Origin: Candidatus Altimarinota bacterium
Lineage (GTDB): Bacteria > Patescibacteriota > Gracilibacteria > UBA4473
Length of the DNA stretch: 64,000 bases
Assembly (NCBI GenBank): GCA_021734785.1
Contig: JAIPIF010000002.1
Span: 62,001 to 126,000, forward strand
Direction: 5' to 3'
This document shows positions 16,876 through 25,485 of the stretch, one piece after another. The position numbers were made by a program, and so were the translations under genes. The stretch's first letter is position 1; each line of letters begins with the position of its first letter. The notes below the pieces were generated by a model. That model searched no databases, was not told the DNA's origin, and was given only the letters and a program-made list of their open reading frames with translations.

Positions 16876-17541
16876 ATGGCCGCATTTTTGGTGACGTTTC
16901 GGGAGACCTTTGAGATTGTGCTCCTCCTCAGCTTGCTTCTGGGGGGGTGCCAAAACCTCCTCCGTCAAAAAACCTTCTGGATGATTGTACTCGGGAGTGT
17001 TTTGGGCATCGGGGTGAGTCTGGCCGGAGCGTGGGGACTGCAGCAGCTGGCGCATTTTGACCTGGCGCTCTGGGAAGGGATGCTCCTGCTGGCAACGACA
17101 GGTCTGCTGACCCATGCGATTTTTTACAGCAATGGTTCTGCTTCTGGGTGTCGCAGCGCGAGACTCATTTTCTTGCTGACATTCCTCTGCGTTGCGCGTG
17201 AGGGAATGGAAGTAGTGCTCTTTCTTTCTGCACTGTCGACACAGGTGGCCATCTCCTGGTGGTTGGCGGGGCTCGGAGCGGGGGCAGCGGTTTTACTTGG
17301 CGCAGGGTTGATCCGCGTGGGACGTTTGTTTCCGGTACGAAAAATATTCGCACTCACCGCGGGGGCATTGGTTCTTTTGGCTACGTTTTTTCTTTTTTCC
17401 GGCATTTCGGAGCTTCAGGAGGCGGACGTGGTTCCAATGGTTCTTTCTCAGGTACACGAAATTTCTCTCCTGCCGATTCTCTTGGCCGGAGGATATTTTT
17501 TCTGGGCGGCGCGTCGGTGGTGGCGGCAGATTTCTCGTTAA
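16876..17541 (+). CDS. FTR1-family iron permease
   Basis: 221 residues with six to seven hydrophobic segments. The N-terminus has the ferric-ligand motif REXXE (RETFE, residues 9-13), and a second REXXE stands in VAREGMEVVLFLSAL at about residue 110, the two hallmarks of Ftr1/EfeU permeases. It should move iron across the membrane; no EfeO or EfeB partner is nearby, so the electron or ligand partner is unknown. The start is chosen from the promoter position and the conserved N-terminus. Confidence 0.85.
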   Translation: MAAFLVTFRETFEIVLLLSLLLGGCQNLLRQKTFWMIVLGSVLGIGVSLAGAWGLQQLAHFDLALWEGMLLLATTGLLTHAIFYSNGSASGCRSARLIFLLTFLCVAREGMEVVLFLSALSTQVAISWWLAGLGAGAAVLLGAGLIRVGRLFPVRKIFALTAGALVLLATFFLFSGISELQEADVVPMVLSQVHEISLLPILLAGGYFFWAARRWWRQISR

Positions 17542-17614
17542 ATTTTTTCCCGGAGACAGAATTTTAAAACGAAAGGTTTGTTCTTTCGTTTTTTGTCCGA
17601 TAAAATCCTGCCAA

Positions 17615-17690
17615 GGGCGAGTAGCTCAGCGGTTAGAGCAGGACGCTCATAACGTCTTGGTCGCCGGTTCAAGTCCGGCCTCGCCCACCA
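17615..17690 (+). tRNA. tRNA with anticodon CAU, probably tRNA-Ile2
   Basis: 76 bases with encoded CCA. Acceptor GGGCGAG/CTCGCCC, D arm GCTC/GAGC, anticodon stem GGACG/CGTCT with loop CTCATAA, T arm GCCGG/CCGGC. Details such as GAGCAGG before and CTTGGTCGC after the anticodon arm match bacterial tRNA-Ile2, whose C34 is changed to lysidine by TilS, better than elongator tRNA-Met. The identity is inferred. Confidence 0.9.
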
Positions 17691-17706
17691 GCCCTTTTGC
17701 GGGTGG

Positions 17707-18258
17707 TTAGAATTTTCCCTGAAAGAAATACCAGAGCACGCCCGCGACTTCCCGCCAGAAGAAATAGGTTTCCCGATCATACCGTCCGGTGATGTATGGT
17801 GCGGCTTGGAGTTCAAAATCGAGCTCGCTCCATCCCGCGAGCATCCGGATGCGCCCGAGATGAAAATCGTTGGACACCAGAATGTACGATTTCCCCGGAT
17901 CCAAATTTTCCACCGTGGCGAGGGTGCTGTCTCCTGATTCATCCAGAAAAATGTCTTCTTCTTCCACGCCCTGTCGGAGTGCGACGGCTTCCATCACGGC
18001 GGGTTCTTTTTCCGCGCCGGAAAAAATCAGACAGTCGACTTGTCCCGCTCGCCACCGCTCCACGCCGGCCATTGTCCGATCCCGCAGGGCATGACTGGGG
18101 CGATCTCCCGGCCAGACAGCGGCCCCAAATACGACGGCACAGTCAGCTTTTCCCGTGGCAGTGTGATCGTAGTTTTCCCACACCCACCAGGCACTGATTC
18201 CCACACTTCCGACGGCCAAAATTAAAATACCGCAGAGGGTTCGCTTGAGCCATTTCAT
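17707..18258 (-). CDS. YdcF/SanA-type DUF218 membrane protein
   Basis: 183 residues with one N-terminal membrane segment (LCGILILAVGSVGISAWWVW), then a DUF218 domain: DCAVVFGAAVWPGDRPS, HALRDRTMAGVERWRAGQ, CLIFSGAEKE, FLDESGDSTLATVENL and YILVSNDFHLGR. ElyC and SanA in this family affect envelope and lipid-carrier metabolism. ATG 18258 overlaps the topA stop by four bases (ATGA), so it is the second gene of the topA operon. Confidence 0.88.
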   Translation of the reverse strand: MKWLKRTLCGILILAVGSVGISAWWVWENYDHTATGKADCAVVFGAAVWPGDRPSHALRDRTMAGVERWRAGQVDCLIFSGAEKEPAVMEAVALRQGVEEEDIFLDESGDSTLATVENLDPGKSYILVSNDFHLGRIRMLAGWSELDFELQAAPYITGRYDRETYFFWREVAGVLWYFFQGKF

Positions 18259-20567
18259 TTTTTGCGAGGGAAACGGCGCTTGCGGGCAGGGGATTCGGCG
18301 AGCAATTTTTCGCACTCTTTGAGGGTCAGTTTTTCGGGGGTCTTGTCCTTGGGGATTTTTGCATTTTTCTTTCCATCGGTGACGTAGGGTCCGTAGCGGC
18401 CTTTGAGTACTTGAATCTTGGATCCCTTAAATGTCTGAATGTACTTTTCTGCTTCCTGTTTTTTCTTGGCCTCCCAGAGTTCGCGAGCTTTGTCTTCCGA
18501 GATGGTGAGTGGATCTTCCGGCTTGATGGAGACAAAGGTTTTTGCGACCCGAATGTAGGGTCCAAATCGGCCGATGTTGGCCGTGATCTCTTCTCCGTCT
18601 TTGGTGGTTCCGACCGTGCGAGGGAGCTGAAACATCTTCAGCGCTTCCTCGAGCGAAACGGTTTTGAGACTTTTCCCTTCTGGCAGAGAGGCAAATTTTG
18701 GTTTCTCCTCACTCTCCGTGCTCCCCAGCTGCAGCATGGGACCATACCGTCCCATTTTGGCGATAATGGGTTTGCCAGATTTGGGATCTTTGCCCAGTTC
18801 TCGCACGGCAGTGGTATCGCTTTTGGAAATGTCGGCGGTTTTTTCCACCGTTTTGTGAAACGGATCATAAAACTGCGCGATCATTTTGTGCCAGTCTTTT
18901 TTTCCCTGTGCGACCTGATCAAATTCTTCTTCCACCTTTCGTGTGAATCCGTAGTCCACAACTTTTGGGAAAAATTTTATCAAAAAATCCGTGACGATTT
19001 CTCCCAGATCCGTCGGAAAGAGCTTTCCCCGCTCCAGGCCGTACCGCTCGATTTTTTTGCCCTCGGTGATTTTTGCCTTTTCTAGCGTGAGGGTATGTAG
19101 CTCGCGGTCGGCTCCAGAGTCATCGCGTTTTTCCACATAATTTCTCGTCAGGATCGTGCTGATCGTAGGGGCGTAGGTCGAGGGGCGGCCAATGCCTTCT
19201 TCTTCCAGCTTTTTGACCAGACTCGCTTCGGTGTACCGTGGTTTTGGGCGATTGTACGTTTCGAGTGCCATCATTTTGTCCAGCAAGAGCTGCTCCCCCA
19301 CTTCCAGCGGCGGCAAAATTTTTGCGCCGAGCTTGGTGCCATTTTCTTCGTCACTTCCCTCGAGGTATACCTCCAAAAATCCAGGAAACTGGATGACTTC
19401 TCCTTCGGCGATCAGGGTTTCTTCTGTCGAAGAAATGCGGATGGTGGCTGTGGTTTTCTCAAGTTTTGCATCGGCCATTTGGCTCGCAACAGTGCGTTTC
19501 CAGATCAAATCGTAGAGGCGTTTCTCGTTTGATTCCCCGGTGACAGTTCGTTGTGAAAAATGTGTCGGGCGAATCGCTTCGTGCGCCTCCTGAGCACCAG
19601 AGTTTTTGGTGCGATACTTTCGGACCTTGACGTATTTCTTTCCAAAATCTTTTTCAACTTCTTTGGCCGCGGCCGCGAGGGCACTGTTGGACAGATTAAC
19701 CGAGTCGGTACGCATGTAGGTGATTTTCCCCGCTTCGTACAGCCGTTGGGCCAGCATCATCGTTTGCTTCACGCTAAACCCCAGCTTCCGGCTGGCTTCC
19801 TGTTGGAGCGTTGACGTGGTAAACGGTGCGGCGGGCGATCGTTTGGCGGGCTTGGTCTGTAGATCATCGACAAAAAATTTCGCCTGTGCGCATTTTTCCA
19901 AAAATTCACGAGCAGTCTTTTGATCCGGAAAGTTTTTGGGCAATTTTGCGACGAGTGTTTTTCCTTTTCCCAGGTCAAACTCGGCCGTGAGCTTGTACGT
20001 GGAGGCGGCGGCAAAGGCCTCGATCTCTCGTTCTCGTTCGACGACGATTCGTACGGCGACGGATTGGACACGACCGGCAGAGAGACCGGTTTTGACCTTT
20101 TTCCAGAGCACCGGGGAGAGCTCGTACCCGACCAGGCGATCCAGAATGCGTCGAGCCTGCTGGGCATCGACGAGGTTTTGATTGACGGTGCGGGGACTTT
20201 TGACGGCTTCATCTAGCGCGGATTTGGTAATCTCATGAAAGACGATGCGTTTGGTTTTTTGCGGATCCAATTTCAATGCGGCGCACAGATGCCAGGCAAT
20301 GGCTTCTCCCTCGCGGTCTTCATCCGCCGCGAGCCAGACAGTGTGGTCTTTGGCGTATTTTCGAAGTTCTGCGACGGTCTTTTTTTTCTCCGTGCTGATT
20401 TCATATGTCGGCTCAAATGTGCCGCCCTCAATATCCACGCCCATGTCTTTTTGGGGGAGGTCGCGGATGTGCCCAAAACTCGATTTGACGGTGAAGTCTT
20501 TTCCGAGGAATTTTTCGATGGTTTTGGCCTTGGCGGGGGACTCGACGATCACGAGATTTTTGCTCAT
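18255..20567 (-). CDS. topA: DNA topoisomerase I
   Basis: 770 residues. TOPRIM domain at the start (MSKNLVIVESPAKAKTIEKF and ADEDREGEA), catalytic tyrosine in ITYMRTDSVNLS, and repeated C-terminal DNA-binding modules (GRYGPMLQLG, GRFGPYIRV and GRYGPYVTDG) in place of Cys4 zinc fingers; the tail is Lys/Arg-rich. Relaxes negative supercoils. Start at ATG 20567 by homology; the promoter is TTGCCA, 17 bases, TACCCT (20598-20593), giving a leader of about 18 bases. It shares its control region with tsaD. Confidence 0.96.
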   Translation of the reverse strand: MSKNLVIVESPAKAKTIEKFLGKDFTVKSSFGHIRDLPQKDMGVDIEGGTFEPTYEISTEKKKTVAELRKYAKDHTVWLAADEDREGEAIAWHLCAALKLDPQKTKRIVFHEITKSALDEAVKSPRTVNQNLVDAQQARRILDRLVGYELSPVLWKKVKTGLSAGRVQSVAVRIVVEREREIEAFAAASTYKLTAEFDLGKGKTLVAKLPKNFPDQKTAREFLEKCAQAKFFVDDLQTKPAKRSPAAPFTTSTLQQEASRKLGFSVKQTMMLAQRLYEAGKITYMRTDSVNLSNSALAAAAKEVEKDFGKKYVKVRKYRTKNSGAQEAHEAIRPTHFSQRTVTGESNEKRLYDLIWKRTVASQMADAKLEKTTATIRISSTEETLIAEGEVIQFPGFLEVYLEGSDEENGTKLGAKILPPLEVGEQLLLDKMMALETYNRPKPRYTEASLVKKLEEEGIGRPSTYAPTISTILTRNYVEKRDDSGADRELHTLTLEKAKITEGKKIERYGLERGKLFPTDLGEIVTDFLIKFFPKVVDYGFTRKVEEEFDQVAQGKKDWHKMIAQFYDPFHKTVEKTADISKSDTTAVRELGKDPKSGKPIIAKMGRYGPMLQLGSTESEEKPKFASLPEGKSLKTVSLEEALKMFQLPRTVGTTKDGEEITANIGRFGPYIRVAKTFVSIKPEDPLTISEDKARELWEAKKKQEAEKYIQTFKGSKIQVLKGRYGPYVTDGKKNAKIPKDKTPEKLTLKECEKLLAESPARKRRFPRKK

Positions 20568-20592
20568 GTGTTTTTCGATGGAATTCCCGCAC

Positions 20593-20642
20593 AGGGTAGC
20601 GCCAAAAAAATTTTTTGGCAAAAATTTCAAAACTTGTACGCT
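20593..20642. promoter_or_regulatory. Overlapping divergent promoters of topA and tsaD
   Basis: Leftward: TTGCCA (20621-20616), 17 bases, TACCCT (20598-20593). Rightward: TTGGCA (20615-20620), 16 bases, TACGCT (20637-20642), 7 bases, GTG 20650. The two -35 hexamers overlap almost base for base. Confidence 0.65.
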
Positions 20643-20649
20643 GAAAGCC

Positions 20650-21687
20650 GTGAAAATCCTTGCCTTCGAAACCAGTTGTGACGACACGGCGGTGGCCATC
20701 GTTGAAAATGGCACAAACGTCCTCGCCTCGGCGCGCACGGGTCAGCCGGAGCATCATGAGTACGGGGGCGTGGTCCCCGAGATTGCCGCACGGCTGCACG
20801 CCGAGCACTGGGTCCCGACGCTCGAGTCGTGTTTGGGCGAGGCAGATTTGTCCCTCTCTGACATCGACGCCCTCGCGGTGACACAGGGACCGGGATTGCA
20901 AACTTCATTGCTCACGGGCACGACGGGTGCGAGTTTTCTCTCGCTTTTTTTCCAGAAACCACTCCTCCCCGTCCAGCACATCCGCGGACATGTAAATTCA
21001 ATTTTTCTCGACCGAAAAGAAGAAGCAACAAAATTCCCCGTTTTAGTGTTGACGGTTTCCGGAGGACACACAGAGTTTTTCCTCCAGCAATCTCCCACCG
21101 ACATTTCCCGCCTGGGAGGGACCATCGATGATGCAGCGGGCGAGGCATTCGACAAATGCGCCAAACTTCTCGGCCTGGGGTATCCGGGCGGGCCCATTGT
21201 TTCTCGCCTGGCAGAAAAAGGAAATCGAACAGCGTTTGATTTTCCGCGGCCTCTGCTTGCACCGGACTCTTTGGATTTCTCGTTTTCCGGGCTCAAGGCA
21301 GCGGTATTTCGGGTGGTGGAGGAGAAGGGAGAGATCCTGAAACAAGTTCAGGATGACAATAAAAAAGAATTTGTGGCAGATGTGTGTGCGAGTTTTGAGG
21401 CCGCCGTGGCGGATATTTTTGTCCGAAAAGTTTCCCGTGCTCTCCTCCAGTTTCCCGATGTCCGAGCACTCCACTTCACCGGGGGTGTCTCGGCCAACAC
21501 ACACCTGCGAGAACAGTTGCAAGAGCTTTGCAAAAAAGAGGGAATCACGTTTCGTGTCCCCAAAAAATTTGAGTACTGCACGGATAATGCCGCAATGATC
21601 GCGGGGGAGGCTTTTTGGCAGGCACAAGAAGACCCAGAATTGCTTCGAGTCCAGTACGTAGATGCCCAGCCACGGATGAAAGTTTAG
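20650..21687 (+). CDS. tsaD: tRNA N6-threonylcarbamoyladenosine transferase TsaD
   Basis: 345 residues. Begins with GTG as VKILAFETSCDDTAVAIV, the conserved ASKHA N-terminus, followed by YGGVVPEIAARLHAEH, the metal-binding HIRGH, TVSGGHTEF and TGGVSANTHLREQL. With TsaB, TsaC and TsaE it makes t6A37 on tRNAs reading ANN codons; those partners are not in the window. The GTG lies 7 bases after TACGCT, so translation is probably leaderless. At 21333-21353 the frame contains a palindrome that adds EILKQVQDD, an in-frame repeat insertion in a variable loop. The last 4 bases overlap the convergent folE. Confidence 0.95.
   Translation: MKILAFETSCDDTAVAIVENGTNVLASARTGQPEHHEYGGVVPEIAARLHAEHWVPTLESCLGEADLSLSDIDALAVTQGPGLQTSLLTGTTGASFLSLFFQKPLLPVQHIRGHVNSIFLDRKEEATKFPVLVLTVSGGHTEFFLQQSPTDISRLGGTIDDAAGEAFDKCAKLLGLGYPGGPIVSRLAEKGNRTAFDFPRPLLAPDSLDFSFSGLKAAVFRVVEEKGEILKQVQDDNKKEFVADVCASFEAAVADIFVRKVSRALLQFPDVRALHFTGGVSANTHLREQLQELCKKEGITFRVPKKFEYCTDNAAMIAGEAFWQAQEDPELLRVQYVDAQPRMKV
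21333..21353. repeat. Palindromic repeat inside tsaD
   Basis: ATCCTGAA, loop ACAAG, TTCAGGAT. Read in the tsaD frame it gives ILKQVQD; on the other strand it gives ILNLFQD. Both translations are familiar from dispersed palindromes in many bacterial genomes. Confidence 0.8.
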
Positions 21688-22229
21688 TCTTTGATCTTCA
21701 TCAAAAACTCGCGGCGCAGATCAGAGCTTTTTTCAAATTCGCCGAGCCAGCAGTGCGTGACGGCTTCCGAAGTCGTATTTCGCACCCCCCGTGCATGCAT
21801 GCACAGATGCGTGCCGGTGATCATCACGGCGACCCCCTTGGGTTTCAGCTCTTCAAAGAGCGTCTGTCCCACCTGCTGTGTGATGCGCTCCTGATTTTGC
21901 AATCGCTTTGCAAAAATATCGACAATGCGCGGGAGCTTTGACAGTCCGGTAATTTTCTTCTCCGGCAGGTAGGCAATGTGCGCTTTTCCAAAAAAGGGAA
22001 TCATGTGGTGTTCGCACATGGAGTAGTACTGAATGTCCCGCACCAAAATCATGTCACGCGTGCCTTCTGCGTCAAAGGTTTTGAGGACTTTGTGTGGATT
22101 GATGTTGTATCCCGAAAAGAGTTCCTGATGCATCTCCTGGATGCGCTCGGGTGTTTCGGTCAATCCCTCGCGGTCTGGGTCTTCCCCGATATTTTTGAGG
22201 ATTTCACGAATGGCGTTTTCGGTGGTCAT
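21684..22229 (-). CDS. folE: GTP cyclohydrolase I
   Basis: 181 residues. Zinc site CEHHMIPFFGKAHIAYLP plus HLCMHARGV, with the conserved RIQEMHQELFSG and ERITQQVGQTL. Converts GTP to dihydroneopterin triphosphate, the first step of folate synthesis. Start set at MTTENAIREI (ATG 22229), which overlaps the end of folK by 26 bases; the longer frame is inside folK. Last gene of the leftward operon. Confidence 0.95.
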   Translation of the reverse strand: MTTENAIREILKNIGEDPDREGLTETPERIQEMHQELFSGYNINPHKVLKTFDAEGTRDMILVRDIQYYSMCEHHMIPFFGKAHIAYLPEKKITGLSKLPRIVDIFAKRLQNQERITQQVGQTLFEELKPKGVAVMITGTHLCMHARGVRNTTSEAVTHCWLGEFEKSSDLRREFLMKIKD

Positions 22230-22674
22230 GCAAAAAAGAGTTGAGTGGCCCGATCGTAGGGATTTTGAAACTTTCGTCAACGAGTTCGCTCAGGGGCTTC
22301 ATCACAAAATCTCGTTTGGTTATCTCCGGATGCGGGATTTTTAATCCGGGCAAATCCAGGATTTCTTCGCCCCAGAGGAGGATATCCAGATCCAGCTCTC
22401 GGTCGCTCCAGCGAGGAGCGGCGAGGTCTCGCCCGGCGTTTTTTTCTGCCTGTTTCAAAATTTCCAAAAGTCGTGCTGGCTCCATTCCCTCCGGAACCTC
22501 GATCTGCCAGACGGCATTGGCAAACTCATTTTTGGCCACGCCTCCCAGCGGAGGATTTTTAAGTGTCGACGATTTCTTCATCACCTGCACCCCGCGTCCT
22601 GCCAAAAAGACTGCTGCTTCTCTAAAAATTTTTTCCGCATCCCCGATCGAGCTGCCGACCCCGATGAAAATCAT
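22204..22674 (-). CDS. folK: Hydroxymethyldihydropterin pyrophosphokinase
   Basis: 156 residues. MIFIGVGSSIGDAEKIF is the conserved N-terminus (family GxNxGD; Asn is Ser here), then the substrate loops and the signature RWSDRELDLDILLWGEE and LKIPHPEITKRDFVMKPL. Pyrophosphorylates 6-hydroxymethyl-dihydropterin on the folate path. It starts within the stop of the upstream transposase-like gene (ATGA overlap). folB and folP are not nearby. Confidence 0.94.
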   Translation of the reverse strand: MIFIGVGSSIGDAEKIFREAAVFLAGRGVQVMKKSSTLKNPPLGGVAKNEFANAVWQIEVPEGMEPARLLEILKQAEKNAGRDLAAPRWSDRELDLDILLWGEEILDLPGLKIPHPEITKRDFVMKPLSELVDESFKIPTIGPLNSFLHDHRKRHS

Positions 22675-23174
22675 ATTTTTGAAAAAAAAGAATCTTGCCA
22701 TGCCGGATCAGCGGCATGTTTTTCCACATTGAAATGGATATAATTCCGAATCCGTTCCAAAGATTTTTCCCCTCGAATAATGTGATCAAAAAACGAACGA
22801 TGCCAGGCAAAATCAGGCTGAATCTGTCGAATGCGTCGAGTGCTTGCAGACTTGAAGCTGCGAATCAAATGAGAAAGATTTGTTTTGGGCGCATTGCAAT
22901 GCGCCCGTACACCCTCCTTGTTGTTCCCAAGAACAATAATTGCATGAATGTGATTGGGGAGAATGATCATCTCATCGAGTTCGACATCAGAGCGGAGGTT
23001 TCCAGAGCGCAACCATTCTTCTTGTGCAATTTTTCCGGCTTGGCTCAGTTTTGTCTTTCCGGCCTGAAGGATGCCAAAAAACGGTTTTCCCTGTTTTGTG
23101 CGAAGGGTGATAAAATACCAAGCCGGAGCAGCGTAGTTCCAGTCTTTCAGTCGAAGAGAGTTTTTTCTTCTCAT
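22671..23174 (-). CDS. REP-associated tyrosine transposase (RAYT, TnpA_REP type)
   Basis: 167 residues. HUH motif NHIHA (H75, H77) and catalytic tyrosine Y145 in ERIRNYIHFN, with the RAYT-typical WHRSFFDHIIRGEKSLERIR. Y1-type enzymes nick and join single-stranded DNA; RAYTs are linked to the spread of short REP palindromes. No left and right IS ends are seen, and both ends overlap neighbours by four bases (ATGA), so it is built into the operon rather than sitting in it as an element. The frame contains a 20-base perfect palindrome (22887-22906). Confidence 0.9.
   Translation of the reverse strand: MRRKNSLRLKDWNYAAPAWYFITLRTKQGKPFFGILQAGKTKLSQAGKIAQEEWLRSGNLRSDVELDEMIILPNHIHAIIVLGNNKEGVRAHCNAPKTNLSHLIRSFKSASTRRIRQIQPDFAWHRSFFDHIIRGEKSLERIRNYIHFNVEKHAADPAWQDSFFSKI
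22887..22906. repeat. Perfect 20-bp palindrome inside the RAYT gene
   Basis: GGGCGCATTG followed by its exact reverse complement. In the RAYT frame it encodes part of RAHCNAP. No second copy was noticed in the window. Confidence 0.85.
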
Positions 23175-23722
23175 TTTGAAGCTTTTTTTTGCACTTTTTG
23201 CAAAAGCTTTGCACGACTGTTTTCGTCTCGCAGACGCATTTTTTCAAACACCGTGAAGTTTTTTGTTTTCACCCCACAAAACCCCATCCGGAGAAATCGC
23301 CAGGTCGCGTGGAGCGGGCAAAAAATGTACCGGTACGGCCAGCCAGGTCCATCGCAGGTACAAAAAAATCGAGCCGTTTTTCCTTTCAACAGTCCCTGTG
23401 GCCCCTTCTCTGTGTACTGGAATGCAAATCGCGCCGCAAACACCACATCGTAAAAATTTTTGAGAATCGCGGGTTCGGTTCCGTTCCAGATCGGGAAAAT
23501 GAAAATGAGTTCATCCGCGGCAGCTATTTTTTTTTGCAACGCCTGTTTCACCGGCGGGTCGGGCATTTCTTTGGGGCTCTCGAATTTCAAAAAATTCATC
23601 GCCCATTGCTCGTCGTACAGATTCACCACTTCGGCCTCCGGATTTTTTTCCACGATCGCGTTTGCCATTTTGTGAGTAAAGCCATGCGGGCTCGGGTGGG
23701 CGGTAATGAGGAGTTGTTTCAT
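23171..23722 (-). CDS. NAD(P)H-dependent flavodoxin-fold oxidoreductase
   Basis: 183 residues. KQLLITAHPSPHGFTHKMAN and IFIFPIWNGTEPAILKNFYD are the FMN-phosphate and flavin-binding segments of the NQO/MdaB/KefF family; CDGPGWPYRY follows. A two-electron quinone or disulphide reductase in the cytoplasm is likely; substrate unknown. Starts at ATG 23722, two bases before the stop of the transporter gene, and overlaps the RAYT gene by four bases. Confidence 0.85.
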   Translation of the reverse strand: MKQLLITAHPSPHGFTHKMANAIVEKNPEAEVVNLYDEQWAMNFLKFESPKEMPDPPVKQALQKKIAAADELIFIFPIWNGTEPAILKNFYDVVFAARFAFQYTEKGPQGLLKGKTARFFCTCDGPGWPYRYIFCPLHATWRFLRMGFCGVKTKNFTVFEKMRLRDENSRAKLLQKVQKKASK

Positions 23723-23723
23723 G

Positions 23724-24134
23724 TTATCGTTCAAAAGCGACTACCAATGCCACCCCCACGGTCGCCATGATGATGCCCAAAATTTGCCACGGATTCAAGT
23801 GTTCTCGAAACCAGAAAAGCGAAATGCCAGCCGCAAAAAGCACGGATAGCTCTACAATGACCGACACGGGTCCGATTTTTCCTCCGGCATTCAGGGCCAA
23901 GACAAGTCCGATGGTCGTGATCCAGGTAAAGGTAAATAAAAGTCCCAGCGGAATTCCCCGCGCATCAAACCACATCCCGTGGGCAAGCTTGGAGCCGATG
24001 AGACCAATCAACACCCCCATCAATCCAGAGATGAGGACTGGAGTGAAGGGATTGATGGTGGGAAAAATCTTGGGACCGATGTACCAGAGAGCACTGCCCA
24101 GCATTGCCGCCATCGCCCAAAAAATCCAGGTCAT
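23724..24134 (-). CDS. EamA/DMT-type half transporter
   Basis: 136 residues with four to five hydrophobic segments. The size and the ending SVLFAAGISLFWFREHLNPW plus ILGIIMATVGVALV match single-domain EamA/DMT proteins that work as dimers. Substrate not predictable. ATGA overlap with the purB stop, so it is coupled to purB. Confidence 0.8.
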   Translation of the reverse strand: MTWIFWAMAAMLGSALWYIGPKIFPTINPFTPVLISGLMGVLIGLIGSKLAHGMWFDARGIPLGLLFTFTWITTIGLVLALNAGGKIGPVSVIVELSVLFAAGISLFWFREHLNPWQILGIIMATVGVALVVAFER

Positions 24135-25468
24135 TTCAAAAAGAGATCCACCAGCTCTGCGGCTTTGCCGATGTACGTTTCCGGGGTGAGGGATTTGAGT
24201 GCTTTTTTCTCTGCCGGAGGGAGCGTTGTTTTGTCCACAAATTCTTGCAGTTCTTTGAGTGAGAGCGCTCGGCCGCGGCTAAATTTTTTCAGCTGATCAT
24301 ACGCATCAGCGTGTCCGTGTTTCCGCAGCACCGTCTGCACAGCTTCGGTCAGGACTTCGGGTGCATTTTTGAGATCTTTTTTCACTACTGATTTTTGGAG
24401 CTCCAGTTTTCCCAGTCCTTTCGCCAAACTTTTGAGCCCCAAGAGAAAGTGGCCAAACACCACGCCAAAATTTCGCTGCAGGGTGGAATCGGTCAGGTCT
24501 CGCTGCCACCTTGAGATCGGGAGTTCATCAGCCAGGGTTCGTGCCATGCCGCGGGAGACTTTGAAATTGCCTTCGGCGTTTTCGAAATCAATGGGATTCA
24601 CTTTGTGGGGCATTGTCGAGCTTCCCACTTCTCCTGCGACTTTTTTCTGCCCAAAATACCCCAGCGAAATGTAGCCCCACAGATCGCGGCAGCAGTCGAT
24701 CATCACACCACAAAAGCGAGACATCTCGTTCAAGAGCGCTGCCTGTCCATCGTGAGACTCGATCTGGGTGGTCATGCCATTCCAGTCGAGCCCGAGATAT
24801 TGCTCCACAAATTCTTCCGACAGCTTTGCCCAGTTTTTTCGCGGGAAGGCTACAGAGTGTGCCGCAAAGTTTCCGGTGGCGCCCGAAAATTTTCCATAAA
24901 ATTTCAGCGTCCGCACCGCCTCAATAATTCTCTCAGCCCGTACCCAAAACACGGCAAACTCATGCCCCACCGTCGTCGGGGTGGCCGTCTGTCCGTGGGT
25001 TCGTGAGAGCATCGGGATGGTTTTCCACTGCAGGGCATTTGCTCGTAAATCTCCCATCACCTCTTCCACGGGGTCAGCAAGCGCATCGGTGCCTTCTTTC
25101 ATCACAATCCCGTACGCGCACGAGTTGATATCTTCACTGGTGGCACCGAAGTGAATCCATGCCCAGTGCTTTTTGGGCACAATCTTTCGGAGAAAAAGTT
25201 CAACGGCTTTGACATCGTGGTTTGTTTCGGCCTCAATTTTTTTGATCGCGGCGTACGATTTTTCATCAAAACTTTCCCAGAGAGATTCCAGTTTTTTGCG
25301 CGTAGATTTGGATAGTTCCGGTGAGATTTTTTTGTCCGCGAGAAACAGCAGCCATTGGATTTCCACGGCTGTGCGGGCGCGCATCAGTCCAAATTCAGAA
25401 AAAATCGGCAGCAGGGAGGCGACTTTGCCGATGTACCGACCGTCGAGGGGAGAGAGGGAAAGTGCCAT
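24131..25468 (-). CDS. purB: Adenylosuccinate lyase
   Basis: 445 residues. Signature GSSTMPHKVNPIDFEN, catalytic region RTHGQTATPTTVGHE and HFGATSEDINSCAYG. The long form with LSPLDGRYIGKV at the N-terminus resembles the Escherichia coli branch. Cleaves SAICAR and adenylosuccinate in purine synthesis. It stands 17 bases after ricT in the operon. Confidence 0.96.
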   Translation of the reverse strand: MALSLSPLDGRYIGKVASLLPIFSEFGLMRARTAVEIQWLLFLADKKISPELSKSTRKKLESLWESFDEKSYAAIKKIEAETNHDVKAVELFLRKIVPKKHWAWIHFGATSEDINSCAYGIVMKEGTDALADPVEEVMGDLRANALQWKTIPMLSRTHGQTATPTTVGHEFAVFWVRAERIIEAVRTLKFYGKFSGATGNFAAHSVAFPRKNWAKLSEEFVEQYLGLDWNGMTTQIESHDGQAALLNEMSRFCGVMIDCCRDLWGYISLGYFGQKKVAGEVGSSTMPHKVNPIDFENAEGNFKVSRGMARTLADELPISRWQRDLTDSTLQRNFGVVFGHFLLGLKSLAKGLGKLELQKSVVKKDLKNAPEVLTEAVQTVLRKHGHADAYDQLKKFSRGRALSLKELQEFVDKTTLPPAEKKALKSLTPETYIGKAAELVDLFLK

Positions 25469-25485
25469 TTTTTTAAAAATGAAAA

